A DNA stretch of 64,000 bases from Pseudoalteromonas sp. EB27. Its GTDB lineage: Bacteria > Pseudomonadota > Gammaproteobacteria > Enterobacterales > Alteromonadaceae. The notes under the pieces were generated by a model that searched no databases, was not told the origin of the DNA, and saw only the letters and a list, made by a program, of their open reading frames with translations. Shown here one piece after another: positions 48,801 through 56,728 of the stretch (the first letter of the stretch is position 1; every line of letters begins with the position of its first letter). The stretch covers positions 60,901-124,900 of the forward strand of contig NZ_MTQD01000016.1 in NCBI RefSeq assembly GCF_001974875.1, written 5' to 3'. A program made the position numbers and the translations under genes.

Positions 48801-50307
48801 TTTGCCAGTTAAAAGTCAATGGCGCGTTACAAAGTTTGTTTGTGCCTGTTCCTGCACATTCTGTCATAGACTCTAGGTAGTTTTTTTCGTCTTGAAAGTC
48901 TGATTCATAGTACGAGAGTGTATAAGACCTAAATAGTTTTTTATCTATTTGTACTTGAACGCTTTCTAATAGTTGACTTTGGTAAATTGGTGAACCCGCA
49001 GAGTAACCTGATTTCTGTTTTTTACTTTCTTTATAAGTAAAAATAATTGAAGCGTATGGCACTTTATTTAAAACTGCATTACCAGAGTAATCAATACTCT
49101 TTAAATAGCTTTCACCATGATGGGTAGAATACTTATCGTAAAAATCATTATAGTTATATACAAAGTAATTACTTTTAACATCTTGCACTGCCTTAACGAG
49201 CCACATTCTTGCTAAATCAGTGTTATTTTCACTGTGAATATAGGCATCATTTTTGCCCTGAGTTTCTGAGCCACCAACCGTTTTAAATGTTCTTGTTAAG
49301 CTTTTACCTAATAATGATTTTTTATTTGAATCTATTGCGCTCACATCACCAAAATAGTGAATTTCACCTGCTTTATTCTCTACTGTAAATGCTCTTAATG
49401 TGCCTGCAACATAATGAGGCTTAATAATGTTAAAGCTGTCTACTGCGGTATGATAAACGCTTGATTCGCTCCAATAAGATATGTCTGTAATACCAATATC
49501 TGATGTATGCTTTGTGTTTGCAGTTCTATTTTTTAGTAGTCGTTGCCCGTTAAAACAAAGCCTGTCAGTTTTTGTTAAACTAACTCCCCCCTGTTTACCG
49601 TCGTAAACAGGGGTTTTACCACAACGAGTCACTGCGGAAGAAGCGCTTAAAGACCAACCTTGCCCAACTATTCCATCACCAGCTTGTGAGCTATAGTTTA
49701 GCGATACCTGCGGGGCAACACCTGCGGTGCCCTTCGGGATTGAAATTGGAACGTTATAAGTTGCGGCCCCACTTTCGGATACCCTAAACTGCGCCGCTAT
49801 TGTACCAACATGTTCTGTTGCACTATCAGACACACTGATTTCTCTTGTTCCTGCTACGCTTTTATATTCAAACTGATTTGTAGAGCCGGGCACTGAACAA
49901 GCTAAACTTCCTGATTCAAACGCATTTATGTCGCATCCGCTACCAGTCATACACGCTGAAACTTGATACGTATATTTGCCTGTGTTTATGCCAGGATCGG
50001 CTAATATGCTATTTCCATCGTTTTTAACTTGTTCGGCAGTTTTACATTGCAGAGGCCCTAGAGCACCGCTGTTGACATCTTTAGTACGGAAGTAATAAGC
50101 TGTTGTCGCGCCTATATCGCCTATGGATATACGAGTACTGTCACCGGTGGTGTAAACACCAACTCCATTGACTGTAACTTGCGGAACAGGAATAAAAGTG
50201 GTGATCCCATCATTAGCAATTGGCACCCAACTGGATGAGGCATTTGATTCAAATGATAAAATAGTTAGAAAAGACAAACCTATTAGTTTTGAGCAAGATG
50301 CGAACAC
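42868..50307 (-). CDS. SpvB/FG-GAP/RHS polymorphic toxin with M91 (NleD-like) peptidase tip
   Basis: The 2479-residue protein starts at GTG with a signal peptide (to about residue 24). Domains in order: SpvB-type N-terminal domain (about 165-270, PISIPKGTAGVAPQVSLNYS); at least seven FG-GAP calcium loops (about 560-970, such as FDFNGDGYSDI and VDLNGDGLTDI); a TcdB-middle-like part with NGHGITNNITYSS; YD/RHS repeats (about 1400-2050); the RHS core (GRIYDATLGRFLQADPHIQ, ending DPSG at 2134); a Gly/Ala-rich hydrophobic stretch; and a toxin tip with LALGHELHHAW (zinc motif His2415, Glu2416, His2419). The tip also has a later GEAYAVRHTNLIRNQMRL segment as in M91/NleD effectors. RHS shells enclose toxins; the tip should cut a host or rival protein. 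Confidence 0.85.
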   Translation of the reverse strand: MFASCSKLIGLSFLTILSFESNASSSWVPIANDGITTFIPVPQVTVNGVGVYTTGDSTRISIGDIGATTAYYFRTKDVNSGALGPLQCKTAEQVKNDGNSILADPGINTGKYTYQVSACMTGSGCDINAFESGSLACSVPGSTNQFEYKSVAGTREISVSDSATEHVGTIAAQFRVSESGAATYNVPISIPKGTAGVAPQVSLNYSSQAGDGIVGQGWSLSASSAVTRCGKTPVYDGKQGGVSLTKTDRLCFNGQRLLKNRTANTKHTSDIGITDISYWSESSVYHTAVDSFNIIKPHYVAGTLRAFTVENKAGEIHYFGDVSAIDSNKKSLLGKSLTRTFKTVGGSETQGKNDAYIHSENNTDLARMWLVKAVQDVKSNYFVYNYNDFYDKYSTHHGESYLKSIDYSGNAVLNKVPYASIIFTYKESKKQKSGYSAGSPIYQSQLLESVQVQIDKKLFRSYTLSYYESDFQDEKNYLESMTECAGTGTNKLCNAPLTFNWQKPAPINTQTREECHTEDTTPLSRMCRQVPVSDAFKPFSTTSSKTVSTKNNSKALMFDFNGDGYSDIIYPDGTWKVKYGPSLSSATTLSGTGNLVSKAEYARVIDFDGDGILDFIVAENKTSNWKVVSSKPTVTKTTHCRGFSECFTINATINVQDTGILASGLEGFTQIIDVDGDSLQDIVTVSSGLTLKYYKNNGGGNFSESKTLATIPSATRTGPPTDQVRITHTLYNGDSIYKSSAGARNATVLDFNGDGITDLLVGRKTATRTCTGGGQLPNSKDSYQPSSSSQTNSINGQTCSVSNRISWYLYSGDDWTTYKHEFSGNAFSSPKAVDLNGDGLTDILWRVGDELRYRLSDGTKLLEPNEVEVASTYGSQVLKVNEEQENLSYFMDVSGDGRTDLLISNTAKTERSTYFSMPVKGHPSKIYFQKRGSWTFDDNKMTQFADIDGDGKLDWLQGTNSEWKVYLNKDAGKLMNVISNVDNGHGITNNITYSSITNTFNNFAEHNTATYIQDHSSNGLTEDGSLDPDYISPKTGMFMVSRVDSLSNYGTTQSVIYQYGGLLMHKKGYGNLGFELLRTLDLQTCTTETAYKNEIIGYDDNGAPFWGKRRYSYTNYDTCMATTTVYNQLAPYTGIPKSTVQTLGVGADAVIVSEAINSVANQATVNGGVQAYIQQSTEVSYALNKELTASSVASRSITYNEYDAYGNADKITNKTDNKASGAVSTSNVLTVVTDNTYGSSSVDKKMGRLATTQVSKTLKVGGVTAPVNGSVGSIINNASFTYNSDKLLKTEVTAFGTTTHGYDEWGNKNSSIFVASTPTENDSSSKPSSRSSSTQYDSRGRFMVSTTNTKGFETKTKYKASKSGSSFTQLPKGIILSTQVENYNGGKLTKEYNYFGTPTKTLSSTGSQSPTLQSATYTRLCSSVSCGVAGAFQRIISGASGIPETHTYLDAWGRELVTKKRLLSGSWQVVEKDYDEQGRAKWVSEPGSGSASTYKTTFSYDKLGRVDNELKPTGDNVTREYDGLTTTTIDEKGNKQIVTTNFVGQKVLVKSLSAQGETLTKLAYTYSANNDLLTTKVYKGNTFSHTQVTLVVDEHGRKTSMTDLDKGTWDYTYNDFGELVTQTNSSNQTLAMRYDELGRKIARLDVDGLTCWEYDSQLKGALSRVAYKKGANQNTNTCSSNWPTQPNYQETYTYGDNNKLAETETLIDGEIFYSQLMYDEYNRVKYTQYPANGFTVEHGYNNYGMATKLTNVTPNHRDFGKVYQEVKAMDSRGNITDVRYANGVKQTKGYKATSGYIDSMSLTKGSSMLHNQSFKFDEVGNLTERKHNFALGGSAHDYCESFGYDSLNRLKWSRTQVSTTTCNESSGGIYKNYDYDALGNFKYKQGAGHYTYHSSIKNRVLQVTSGANGAGTVIYDFSNSNSYDNRGNVLSDGSRTFTYSAYDKPTRITKGGIYTDMAYDHNRNLYSRTDKRSNGTTHTLYVKGLYERIKGSNGITEHKYYVGNVVVTDRSNGNNDTFYLHKDHLGSTTSITNASGAVVQHINYDAWGKQNRFSTSSSLQTLLSQQSPAESKGYTGHKELSDLGIIHMGGRIYDATLGRFLQADPHIQAPSNSQSYNRYAYVLNNPMSYTDPSGYFFSKLWKGVKKFASVIIVAVASYYCAGTCTAAMWAAIGGAAGATGAALNGGNILTGALVGAFTAGIGAGVGEGIGAFFANGLAGGIAGKVQGGKFGHGFWSAGLGSAIGGGYGKGFGKVVTAAVVGGTISKLTGGKFANGAVSAAFVVAINTDWSKTNNFGNGGSGEANRVVEQSGSLTVGESEFTYNTVGPEGYADQVAGSLSELVGTDAGANMLEGIAGTDAEITFEYGRNTFKTVGSHFSNDSTIHFDPLHSEPFRGLRFGKPVNVSGESSTLALGHELHHAWKNAASTMFSSGGVTRIGDPRGGGLTGEAYAVRHTNLIRNQMRLRYQRTHYVGQCVVGC

Positions 50308-50548
50308 TATTTAATATCCCTATTCTTTATTGATTTAATTATTATATTTTTATCAGATCAATAATAATAATAAACAAAACGTAAAAAATAAACATTTTTT
50401 TTACATCTTTGCCTTTTTTGGGTTCAAAAAGTATTCTTAAGAGGATGTTCGCTGCAGAGACAAGCTTTCAATAACATTATGCATACATTTGTTAATTGGA
50501 TTAATTTAGAAATATCAACAGAATCAAAATTAGAGTGTATACAGAAAT

Positions 50549-50573
50549 AAAAGACTGCATTGTGCAGCCTTTT
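50549..50573 (-). terminator. Hairpin after the parvulin gene
   Basis: AAAAGACTGCA pairs with TGCAGCCTTTT with one mismatch. It lies about 20 bases past the stop of the gene at 50595-50873 and resembles the hairpin at 23886. Confidence 0.6.
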
Positions 50574-50594
50574 GCGTAATTGTTAACGGATCTA

Positions 50595-50873
50595 TTAAGT
50601 ACGATAAAGTACTTTAATTACATGCCAGCCGAATTTTGTTTTAACTAGGTGGGGCTCTAAAATTGCGCCTTTAAATGCAATTTTGTCAAACTGTGGAACC
50701 ATTTGTCCGCGTCTAAATTCACCTAAGTCACCGCCTTTTTTACCCGATGGGCATGATGAGTATTTTTTAGCTAAGGTCTGAAACTTTGCACCTTTACCTA
50801 ATTGCTTAATAATATCTTCTGCAATCTCTTTGTGCTTTACCAAAATGTGAAGTGCATGTGCTGTGTTTGCCAT
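50595..50873 (-). CDS. ppiC: Parvulin-type peptidyl-prolyl isomerase (PpiC)
   Basis: The 92-residue protein is a single cytoplasmic parvulin domain, about the length of E. coli PpiC (93). It has [15 protein letters not shown] at the start, [20 protein letters not shown] in the middle and [17 protein letters not shown] at the end, which include the active-site His, Cys and Phe/His residues of the family. It speeds cis-trans isomerisation at proline bonds. It is monocistronic. Confidence 0.93.
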   Translation of the reverse strand: MANTAHALHILVKHKEIAEDIIKQLGKGAKFQTLAKKYSSCPSGKKGGDLGEFRRGQMVPQFDKIAFKGAILEPHLVKTKFGWHVIKVLYRT

Positions 50874-50994
50874 GAAAAAAGCCTTTTATACCGTTAGCTA
50901 AAATTAAACGCGGCGATTTTAACACAACCCTATAAACCTAGCATCTACTTATACTGCAGTGTATTAACGCTACTGCATTGTATTAACGCCTAAT

Positions 50995-51417
50995 TTATAA
51001 ATAATGTTTAGCATCATCTGGGTTGGGTATTCTGCAGTACTGATATTTACCAAATAACGTATAGCGGTTTAAAGCAACCCTATCGTATAACCAATTATTA
51101 AAACTATTTGGCAAAATACTAAATACGCTTGCTAGTTTGTATGGGTAACCTAGCTGCTTAACAACATTAAAAAAAGCATGGCTTTGTGTAAATGCTTTAC
51201 CATTTTCAACAAGCACCATTGAAGCGTATTCACTGGTTGAAAAACCAAAGTGTGTTAACAACAGTTCTCCGTTTGGAGATTGTACGCTGCATAATTTAAA
51301 AATAGTATTTTTATCGTGAGCAATAATAAAGTTACACCACGCGCTGCACAGCTTACATTGCGCATCAAATAATATAATTTTTTGATTTTGCATTATTGTC
51401 ACTGCATCATCGCTCAT
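50995..51417 (-). CDS. DCC family thiol-disulfide oxidoreductase-like protein (DUF393)
   Basis: The 140-residue protein carries IILFDAQCKLCSAWCNFI near residue 14; the DCC signature DGxCPxC appears here as DAQCKLC, keeping both cysteines. The family part F.L...QS..G...L and the closing YDRVALNRYTLFGKYQYC (R.R....G) are both present. It lies 27 bases downstream of the response regulator gene and is the last gene of the amidohydrolase-sensor group. A second DUF393 protein lies at 20039-20437. Activity is unproven in the family. Confidence 0.8.
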   Translation of the reverse strand: MSDDAVTIMQNQKIILFDAQCKLCSAWCNFIIAHDKNTIFKLCSVQSPNGELLLTHFGFSTSEYASMVLVENGKAFTQSHAFFNVVKQLGYPYKLASVFSILPNSFNNWLYDRVALNRYTLFGKYQYCRIPNPDDAKHYL

Positions 51418-51444
51418 AACACTTTCCTTAAATTAAGTAATAAA

Positions 51445-51972
51445 TTACTGCTGCACCGGCTTTTTTTGTAACTTGCGCTGCAAAGTACGTCTATGCATAT
51501 TAAGTTGCCGCGCGGTAACCGACACATTGCCATTATTACTGTGTAATACTTGTTGAATATGCTCCCACTCTAAGCGCTCCGGGGACATAACCGCATCACC
51601 AATAACATTCGATGCCGATGCCACAGGCTCGGTGTTAAGCGCTTTTAATAATGTTGCCATATCAACCGGCTTAGTAAGGTAATCGTTTGCACCTAACCGC
51701 ATTGCCTCTACTGCGGTTGCAATACTTGCAAACCCAGTTAGTAAAACAATATGAGTTTGGGGGAGCAAACTACGCAGCGGCTTTATGAGTGTCAGTCCGT
51801 TATCGTCGCCTAGTTTCATGTCTAATAAAACAAAGTCGGGCAATAATTTACGCGCAGCAAGTAACGCATCACTTTGGTTATGCGCCACCTCACAGGTAAA
51901 GCTTTGTTTAGTTAAGCGCCTTGCCAGTGTGCTGGCTAAATTTATATCGTCTTCAATTATAAGTAACTTCAT
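51445..51972 (-). CDS. Response regulator, RegA/PrrA/ActR type
   Basis: The 175-residue protein has an N-terminal receiver domain (acidic residues at 7-9, phospho-acceptor Asp51 in DFVLLDMKLGDDNG, Lys in YLTKPVD) and a C-terminal Fis-type helix-turn-helix, NGNVSVTARQLNMHRRTLQR. This is the short receiver-HTH architecture of RegA/PrrA/ActR, without an AAA domain. Its ATG overlaps the kinase stop (ATGA), so the two form a pair. RegA-type regulators control redox and energy genes; the targets here are unknown. Confidence 0.88.
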   Translation of the reverse strand: MKLLIIEDDINLASTLARRLTKQSFTCEVAHNQSDALLAARKLLPDFVLLDMKLGDDNGLTLIKPLRSLLPQTHIVLLTGFASIATAVEAMRLGANDYLTKPVDMATLLKALNTEPVASASNVIGDAVMSPERLEWEHIQQVLHSNNGNVSVTARQLNMHRRTLQRKLQKKPVQQ

Positions 51973-53210
51973 GAGGCGTTATTCTCAGTGTTTACAATAG
52001 CAAGTTTAACTTTGGCGACAGCGCCGCCATCTGCATGGTTAAACAACGTAAGTGAGCCATTTAAACGCTCAAAAGTAACGTTTGATAAAAGCACAGCAAG
52101 CCCTATTCCTTGATCGCTTGGCATAAGTTGACCACCCAGCTCTGCTAATTGCGATGATGAAAAGCCACGGCCAAAATCGCGAATTAACAAGTAAACGCAC
52201 TCACTATGTAAGCTATCTTGCTGCCAACTCAGCTCTAATTGAGTTTGGCCTTGTTTTTGATTAGCGAGCGCGGCATTTTGCAGTAAATTTAAAATAGCAG
52301 GCAATAACATCGCATCACTCAATAGCGTTGCCGCAATAGGTGGCGTAATCCATTTAATGTGCTGATCAGGGTATTGCAGTAAAAGCGTATCTGTAATTTG
52401 CGTTTGCAGTTGCTTTACGGTGGTATGCTCTTGCGAATTTTTAAGACGTAATTGCTCTGAGAGTTTTCTAAAGTCGTTAAGCTGCGTACTACACTGAGTA
52501 AGCGGCGCTTGCATGTGCTTAACAATAGGGTTGTTTGACTGGTCTTCTAATAACTCTTCAAACAATAGCTGTAAATTTGCAATTGGGGTCGCTAGTTGAT
52601 GGGTGATTTGTGCAGCAGCCCCATCAAGGGTAACAAGCTGTTCATTACGCAATTGTTTTTCACGCACGTTTGCAATAATTCGCTCTCGCTCTTTAAGTGC
52701 CCTGCTCATTGCGCCAATAACAAGTGCAATTACGCTGGCACTTAAAACAAAATTAACCCACATGCCAATAAAGTGACCACTCATATTCATTTGATGCATA
52801 CTGTGATCGGGCATCTTTATAAGTAGCAAACTGTATGCGGCAATGGCTAATACCGCAATATAAGCTAATCCTTTTTCTCGCAGCGTAACAGCAGCGATCA
52901 TTATTGGGAGCAATAATAACGAAACAAATGCATTAGTTGCACCGCCGCTTAGTGAGAGCAAAACCGTTAAAAATAATACGTCTGCAGTTAGCTGCATCAA
53001 CATACCCAAAGGTTTAGCACGACTCACATTACGATAAGCAAATAGGCTAATAAGCTGAAACACAGCCTCAACGGCAATAACAATAAGTAAAGGCAGTAAT
53101 GCAATTTGATGTTCTAGTAAAAAATAAACGCTAAGTACCGCAATTAATTGCACGGCAATAGCGCCGCTTCGCAGCATTAATAATCGACTAATGGTGGGGT
53201 CGGTACGCAT
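51969..53210 (-). CDS. Redox-type sensor histidine kinase, RegB/PrrB/ActS family
   Basis: The 413-residue protein (ATG at 53210; a TTG at 53231 would add seven residues) has about six N-terminal membrane segments. A quinone-site-like SLSGGATNAFVSLLLLP (Gly89-Gly90) matches the GGxxNPF box of RegB with Ala for Pro. The phospho-acceptor His204 lies in GAAAQITHQLATPIANLQLL, and the ATPase domain shows NLLQNAALAN and IRDFGRGFSS. It senses respiratory redox state in relatives. It pairs with the RegA-like regulator, and two metabolic genes lie upstream in the same direction. Confidence 0.86.
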   Translation of the reverse strand: MRTDPTISRLLMLRSGAIAVQLIAVLSVYFLLEHQIALLPLLIVIAVEAVFQLISLFAYRNVSRAKPLGMLMQLTADVLFLTVLLSLSGGATNAFVSLLLLPIMIAAVTLREKGLAYIAVLAIAAYSLLLIKMPDHSMHQMNMSGHFIGMWVNFVLSASVIALVIGAMSRALKERERIIANVREKQLRNEQLVTLDGAAAQITHQLATPIANLQLLFEELLEDQSNNPIVKHMQAPLTQCSTQLNDFRKLSEQLRLKNSQEHTTVKQLQTQITDTLLLQYPDQHIKWITPPIAATLLSDAMLLPAILNLLQNAALANQKQGQTQLELSWQQDSLHSECVYLLIRDFGRGFSSSQLAELGGQLMPSDQGIGLAVLLSNVTFERLNGSLTLFNHADGGAVAKVKLAIVNTENNAS

Positions 53211-53271
53211 TAACAACAGGTTATTGCCCAATCAAATGTTTAATAAGGTTATTTTAACGGTTATATGATTT

Positions 53272-53676
53272 TTAATCATCATCCATCGAAATTGAAAACG
53301 GCGCACAAGGCGTTCCTTGGTGAAACACCATTTTCCATTGTTCATTACTTTTACGCCAAAGCGACATACGCAATGAATAATTAAACTCAGCGCGAGCAGA
53401 GCGCCTAAAAGCAGCTTGGTAACTAAGTTGCACTACATCATCGCTCAGCATTCGGCCCTTAAAATGCTGATTATAAAACTGTGGCACAACCTCGGTAGGT
53501 AAGCGGGTAAGTACTTGGTATTTATTAAATGTAGTGCCGTTGGCTGCAATTTCGATAAATTCATCATCGAGTAAAGCATCTAGTGCGCGCTCAGATTGGC
53601 GAATCTCTGGGTCTAGTAACTGGCGCTCAGCGTCAATCAAATGATTAAACAACGACACTTTTATTTTGCTGCTCAT
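53272..53676 (-). CDS. DUF4440/NTF2-like protein
   Basis: The 134-residue protein shows the cone-shaped NTF2-like pattern of DUF4440: an N-terminal helix (HLIDAERQLLDPEIRQS), DDEFIEIAANGTTFNKYQVL, and closing strands SLRMSLWRKSNEQWKMVFHQ followed by GTP. Members are small binding or enzyme domains without a common activity. It lies 8 bases downstream of the amidohydrolase, so the two are co-transcribed, and 61 bases upstream of the kinase gene. Confidence 0.75.
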   Translation of the reverse strand: MSSKIKVSLFNHLIDAERQLLDPEIRQSERALDALLDDEFIEIAANGTTFNKYQVLTRLPTEVVPQFYNQHFKGRMLSDDVVQLSYQAAFRRSARAEFNYSLRMSLWRKSNEQWKMVFHQGTPCAPFSISMDDD

Positions 53677-53684
53677 AACCTTCC

Positions 53685-54992
53685 CTATTGTTTATAAACT
53701 TGCCCGGCTTTCATAACAAATTGCACGTTTTTAAGTACGTCGATATTTTTAAGCGGTGAGCCATTCACACTGATAATATCTGCTTGCTTACCAACACTCA
53801 AGTCGCCAATGAGTGCGCTTTGCCCCAGTAGTTTAGCTGCATGTATGGTTGCTGACTTAATAGCTTGGGCTTCGCTCATACCATTGTTTACCATTAAACT
53901 AAATTCGTTAGCATTAAGCCCATGACGCGACACACCTGAGTCTGTTCCAAAGGCTATATTAACCTTGTTTTTCAGTGCAAGTTTAAACGAAGCCTGCATT
54001 TTTGGAGTCACTTCACGCACTTTGTCGGCTATTGCCGGTGGCATATTTGGATTTGTAAGCACCTCTTCGCTTACCGTTGCACCCGCTAAAAGCGTCGGTA
54101 CTAAATAAGCTCCCGTTTTTTTAAATAACTTTATTGCCTCTTTATCTAAATAAGAGCCATGCTCAATAGAATCTACACCGGCTTTTAAGGCCGCTTTTAT
54201 ACCTTGTGTACCGTGCGCATGCGCTGTAACTTTACGCCCTAAGTGGTGAGCAGTATCAACAATTGCAATCAGCTCTGCATCTGTAAGTTGTTGGTTAACC
54301 CCTGCGGCGGTATTACTCAATACTCCGCCTGTGGCAGTAATTTTAATTACATCAGCGCCACTTTTTATTACCTCGCGTACCGCACGGCTACAATCATCCG
54401 CGCCATTACAAATACCAATCCCACCTGTAACCGCATCTGTAATGTCTTTTCGATAACCGTGCATATCTGCGTGTCCACCGGTAGGCGATATTGTATTACC
54501 CGCTGCAAAAATACGAGGGCCGTTAATATCATTTCTCTCGATAGCGCGTTTTAGCGGAAATATAACTTTATGATCGCTACCTAAATCTCGCACTGATGTA
54601 AAACCCGCATCGAGCGTACGTTGCAAATATTTAATTGAGCGCAAAGCATAATCGGCATCATATTCTGTTGCCCAGCGGTGAGGGTTTGCTTTAGCATCTC
54701 GCTCAAACGTAACGTGAACATGCATATCAATAAGACCAGGCATTACAAATTGATTTTTAAGATTGATAATATCGGCATCAGATAGGTTAAGTTCTGCTTT
54801 TGTGAGGTAGCCGTCTTTAATGGCTGTTATTGTATTATCTGTTATGACTAACGTTTGCTCTGTTTTTACTTTTTGATCCTCGGATGCAAGTAAGCTGCCC
54901 GCATAAATAATTTTATGCTGTTGAGCAAAAGCCCCATTTGCAATTAATGCCAGCGCTATTGAAGTGAATGTTGTTATTAGTGTTGTTTTCAT
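53685..54992 (-). CDS. Secreted metal-dependent amidohydrolase (imidazolonepropionase/prolidase-like)
   Basis: The 435-residue protein has a signal peptide (to about residue 23, GAFAQQ), the amidohydrolase His motif VMPGLIDMHVHVTF, a carboxylated-Lys region with DVIKITATGGVL, HAHGTQGIKAALKAGVDSIEHG for two more metal His, and FGTDSGV with the catalytic Asp. It resembles Xaa-Pro dipeptidase/imidazolonepropionase-like exported hydrolases common in marine Gammaproteobacteria. The substrate is probably a small peptide or amide in the periplasm. It is the first gene of a five-gene co-directional group ending in the DCC gene. Confidence 0.85.
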   Translation of the reverse strand: MKTTLITTFTSIALALIANGAFAQQHKIIYAGSLLASEDQKVKTEQTLVITDNTITAIKDGYLTKAELNLSDADIINLKNQFVMPGLIDMHVHVTFERDAKANPHRWATEYDADYALRSIKYLQRTLDAGFTSVRDLGSDHKVIFPLKRAIERNDINGPRIFAAGNTISPTGGHADMHGYRKDITDAVTGGIGICNGADDCSRAVREVIKSGADVIKITATGGVLSNTAAGVNQQLTDAELIAIVDTAHHLGRKVTAHAHGTQGIKAALKAGVDSIEHGSYLDKEAIKLFKKTGAYLVPTLLAGATVSEEVLTNPNMPPAIADKVREVTPKMQASFKLALKNKVNIAFGTDSGVSRHGLNANEFSLMVNNGMSEAQAIKSATIHAAKLLGQSALIGDLSVGKQADIISVNGSPLKNIDVLKNVQFVMKAGQVYKQ

Positions 54993-55145
54993 ACTTGCTC
55001 CTTTTTTATACTAGCATTACCTTAAATAACCCGTAATTGCGAATATTTACGATACAAAGCATGCTATAAACTAGTCTTGAAAGCCGTTTTTTGGTATAAC
55101 TCACCAATTAGAAATACATGTCAGACCACCTTAAGAGAACATACT

Positions 55146-56225
55146 ATGCCTTACGCACATATCACTGGTTGGGGTAAATGCATTCCACCAGCAAGCATTA
55201 GCAACGATGAAATTAGTGAAATAGTTGATACCACCGACGAGTGGATAACCACGCGTACAGGCATTAAATCTCGCCGAGTGAGCCATGTAAGTACCGCCGA
55301 GCTGGCAACCGTTGCTGCTAAGCATGCTATTGCGTGCGCGGGCGTTGATCCTAAAGATATTGATTTAGTAATATTAGCCACTTGTACACCTTCTACTGTT
55401 GTGGCAAATACCGCCTCACAAGTGCAAAAAAATATTGGTGCAACTGGCGCTGCCGCAATGGATACAAACGCGGCATGTTCGGGCTTTTTATATGCATTGC
55501 AAGCTGCTACAGCACAAATTCAAGCGGGTATGATCAAAAAAGCAGTGGTCATTGCCGCTGAGCGTATGACCTGGTACGTAAACTGGGCACGCCGTGACAG
55601 CGCTGTATTATTTGGCGATGGTGCAGGTGCTGTCGTACTTGAAGCAGCAGATACACCAGCGGGTCTACTTGGTACTAAAACCGGTTGTGACAGTGAAGAC
55701 CGCGATATTTTACACATCACTAACTTTGGTAGTGATTTAAATAAATATGAGCCAATTGGTCCATCTGATTTATTATTTGAAGGTCGTGAAATTTTCAAAC
55801 GTGCTGTAAAAGGCATGAGTGAAGCGTGCGACGACGTACTTAAACAAGCCGATTTGAGCCTTGATGATATTAATGTACTCGTTCCACACCAAGCTAACTT
55901 ACGTATTATTCAGGCTATTCAGCATCGTTTAAAAGTACCTGACGAAAAAGTGATGGTTAACATTGGTGAATATGGTAATACCTCTGCTGCAACTATTGCT
56001 ATTGCGTTATGTGAAGCCGTTGAGCAAGGGTTAATTAAACCGCATTCAAATATTATGTCTGCTGCATTTGGTGCAGGCCTAACATGGGCTGCAAGTTACA
56101 TAAAATGGGGCGAGCGCGTAACGCCTATTAGTGTAAGCGATGCTGCTTTACCACCATGTGATAAAACTGGTTTAGAGCTTGTAGCACCAGCTGTTAAAGC
56201 ATGTAAAGAAGCGCAGCAAAGCTAA
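55146..56225 (+). CDS. 3-oxoacyl-ACP synthase III (FabH-like)
   Basis: I use the ATG at 55146, after which [20 protein letters not shown] is the usual FabH start; an ATG at 55077 would add 23 unrelated residues. The 359-residue protein carries the catalytic triad: Cys111 in [13 protein letters not shown], His in [10 protein letters not shown] and Asn in [12 protein letters not shown]. It is about 40 residues longer than E. coli FabH (317), with extra sequence near residues 190-215 and at the C-terminus. It condenses an acyl-CoA with malonyl-ACP or a similar pair. Whether it starts normal fatty acid synthesis or a special branch is not clear. It stands alone before a strong terminator. Confidence 0.87.
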   Translation: MPYAHITGWGKCIPPASISNDEISEIVDTTDEWITTRTGIKSRRVSHVSTAELATVAAKHAIACAGVDPKDIDLVILATCTPSTVVANTASQVQKNIGATGAAAMDTNAACSGFLYALQAATAQIQAGMIKKAVVIAAERMTWYVNWARRDSAVLFGDGAGAVVLEAADTPAGLLGTKTGCDSEDRDILHITNFGSDLNKYEPIGPSDLLFEGREIFKRAVKGMSEACDDVLKQADLSLDDINVLVPHQANLRIIQAIQHRLKVPDEKVMVNIGEYGNTSAATIAIALCEAVEQGLIKPHSNIMSAAFGAGLTWAASYIKWGERVTPISVSDAALPPCDKTGLELVAPAVKACKEAQQS

Positions 56226-56250
56226 CAAAAGATGTAATAACCCACATTTA

Positions 56251-56275
56251 AAACGCACTTAATTTAAGTGCGTTT
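56251..56275 (+). terminator. Terminator of the FabH-like gene
   Basis: A 12-bp stem (AAACGCACTTAA at 56251-56262, TTAAGTGCGTTT at 56264-56275) runs into a T tract. It covers the region just before a TTG that opens the next frame at 56276, which supports the inner TTG at 56297 as the real start. Confidence 0.8.
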
Positions 56276-56296
56276 TTGCTTTTGAAGGAATTAAAT

Positions 56297-56683
56297 TTGA
56301 AACTTTTAGGTATTCATCACGCTGCCATTATTAGCAGTGACTATGCACGTTCTAAACACTTCTATAGCAACGTACTTAAACTTAACGTTATTAATGAGCA
56401 CTTTAGAGCTGATCGTAATTCATATAAATTAGATTTAGCCATGCCCGATGGTAGTCAAATAGAGTTATTTTCGTTTTATGGCGCACCTACGAGACCAAGC
56501 TATCCCGAAGCACAAGGCTTAAGACATTTAGCTTTTAAGGTAGCTGATATACAGATTTCAAAAACGTATTTAGAGTCGTGTAATGTAGACGTTGAGGATA
56601 TTAGAGTGGATGAAATAACCGGCAAAAAGTTTACCTTTTTTGCCGATCCAGATAATTTACCACTTGAGCTTTATGAGGTTTAA
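56297..56683 (+). CDS. yaeR: VOC family protein, YaeR/SMU1112c type
   Basis: I start at the TTG at 56297 because GAAGGAA lies eight bases before it and the product MKLLGIHHAAIISSDYARS then aligns with E. coli YaeR from its first residues. The 128-residue protein has two VOC half-folds; likely metal ligands are His in HHAAII, Glu in IELFSF, His in LRHLAFKV and Glu in LPLELYE. YaeR is a glyoxalase-I-like metalloprotein without a confirmed reaction. The gene is separated from the FabH-like gene by a terminator. Confidence 0.85.
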   Translation: MKLLGIHHAAIISSDYARSKHFYSNVLKLNVINEHFRADRNSYKLDLAMPDGSQIELFSFYGAPTRPSYPEAQGLRHLAFKVADIQISKTYLESCNVDVEDIRVDEITGKKFTFFADPDNLPLELYEV

Positions 56684-56728
56684 CACTCATAAGCTCAAGT
56701 TATTTCCTACTATTGAATCAAAAAATCA

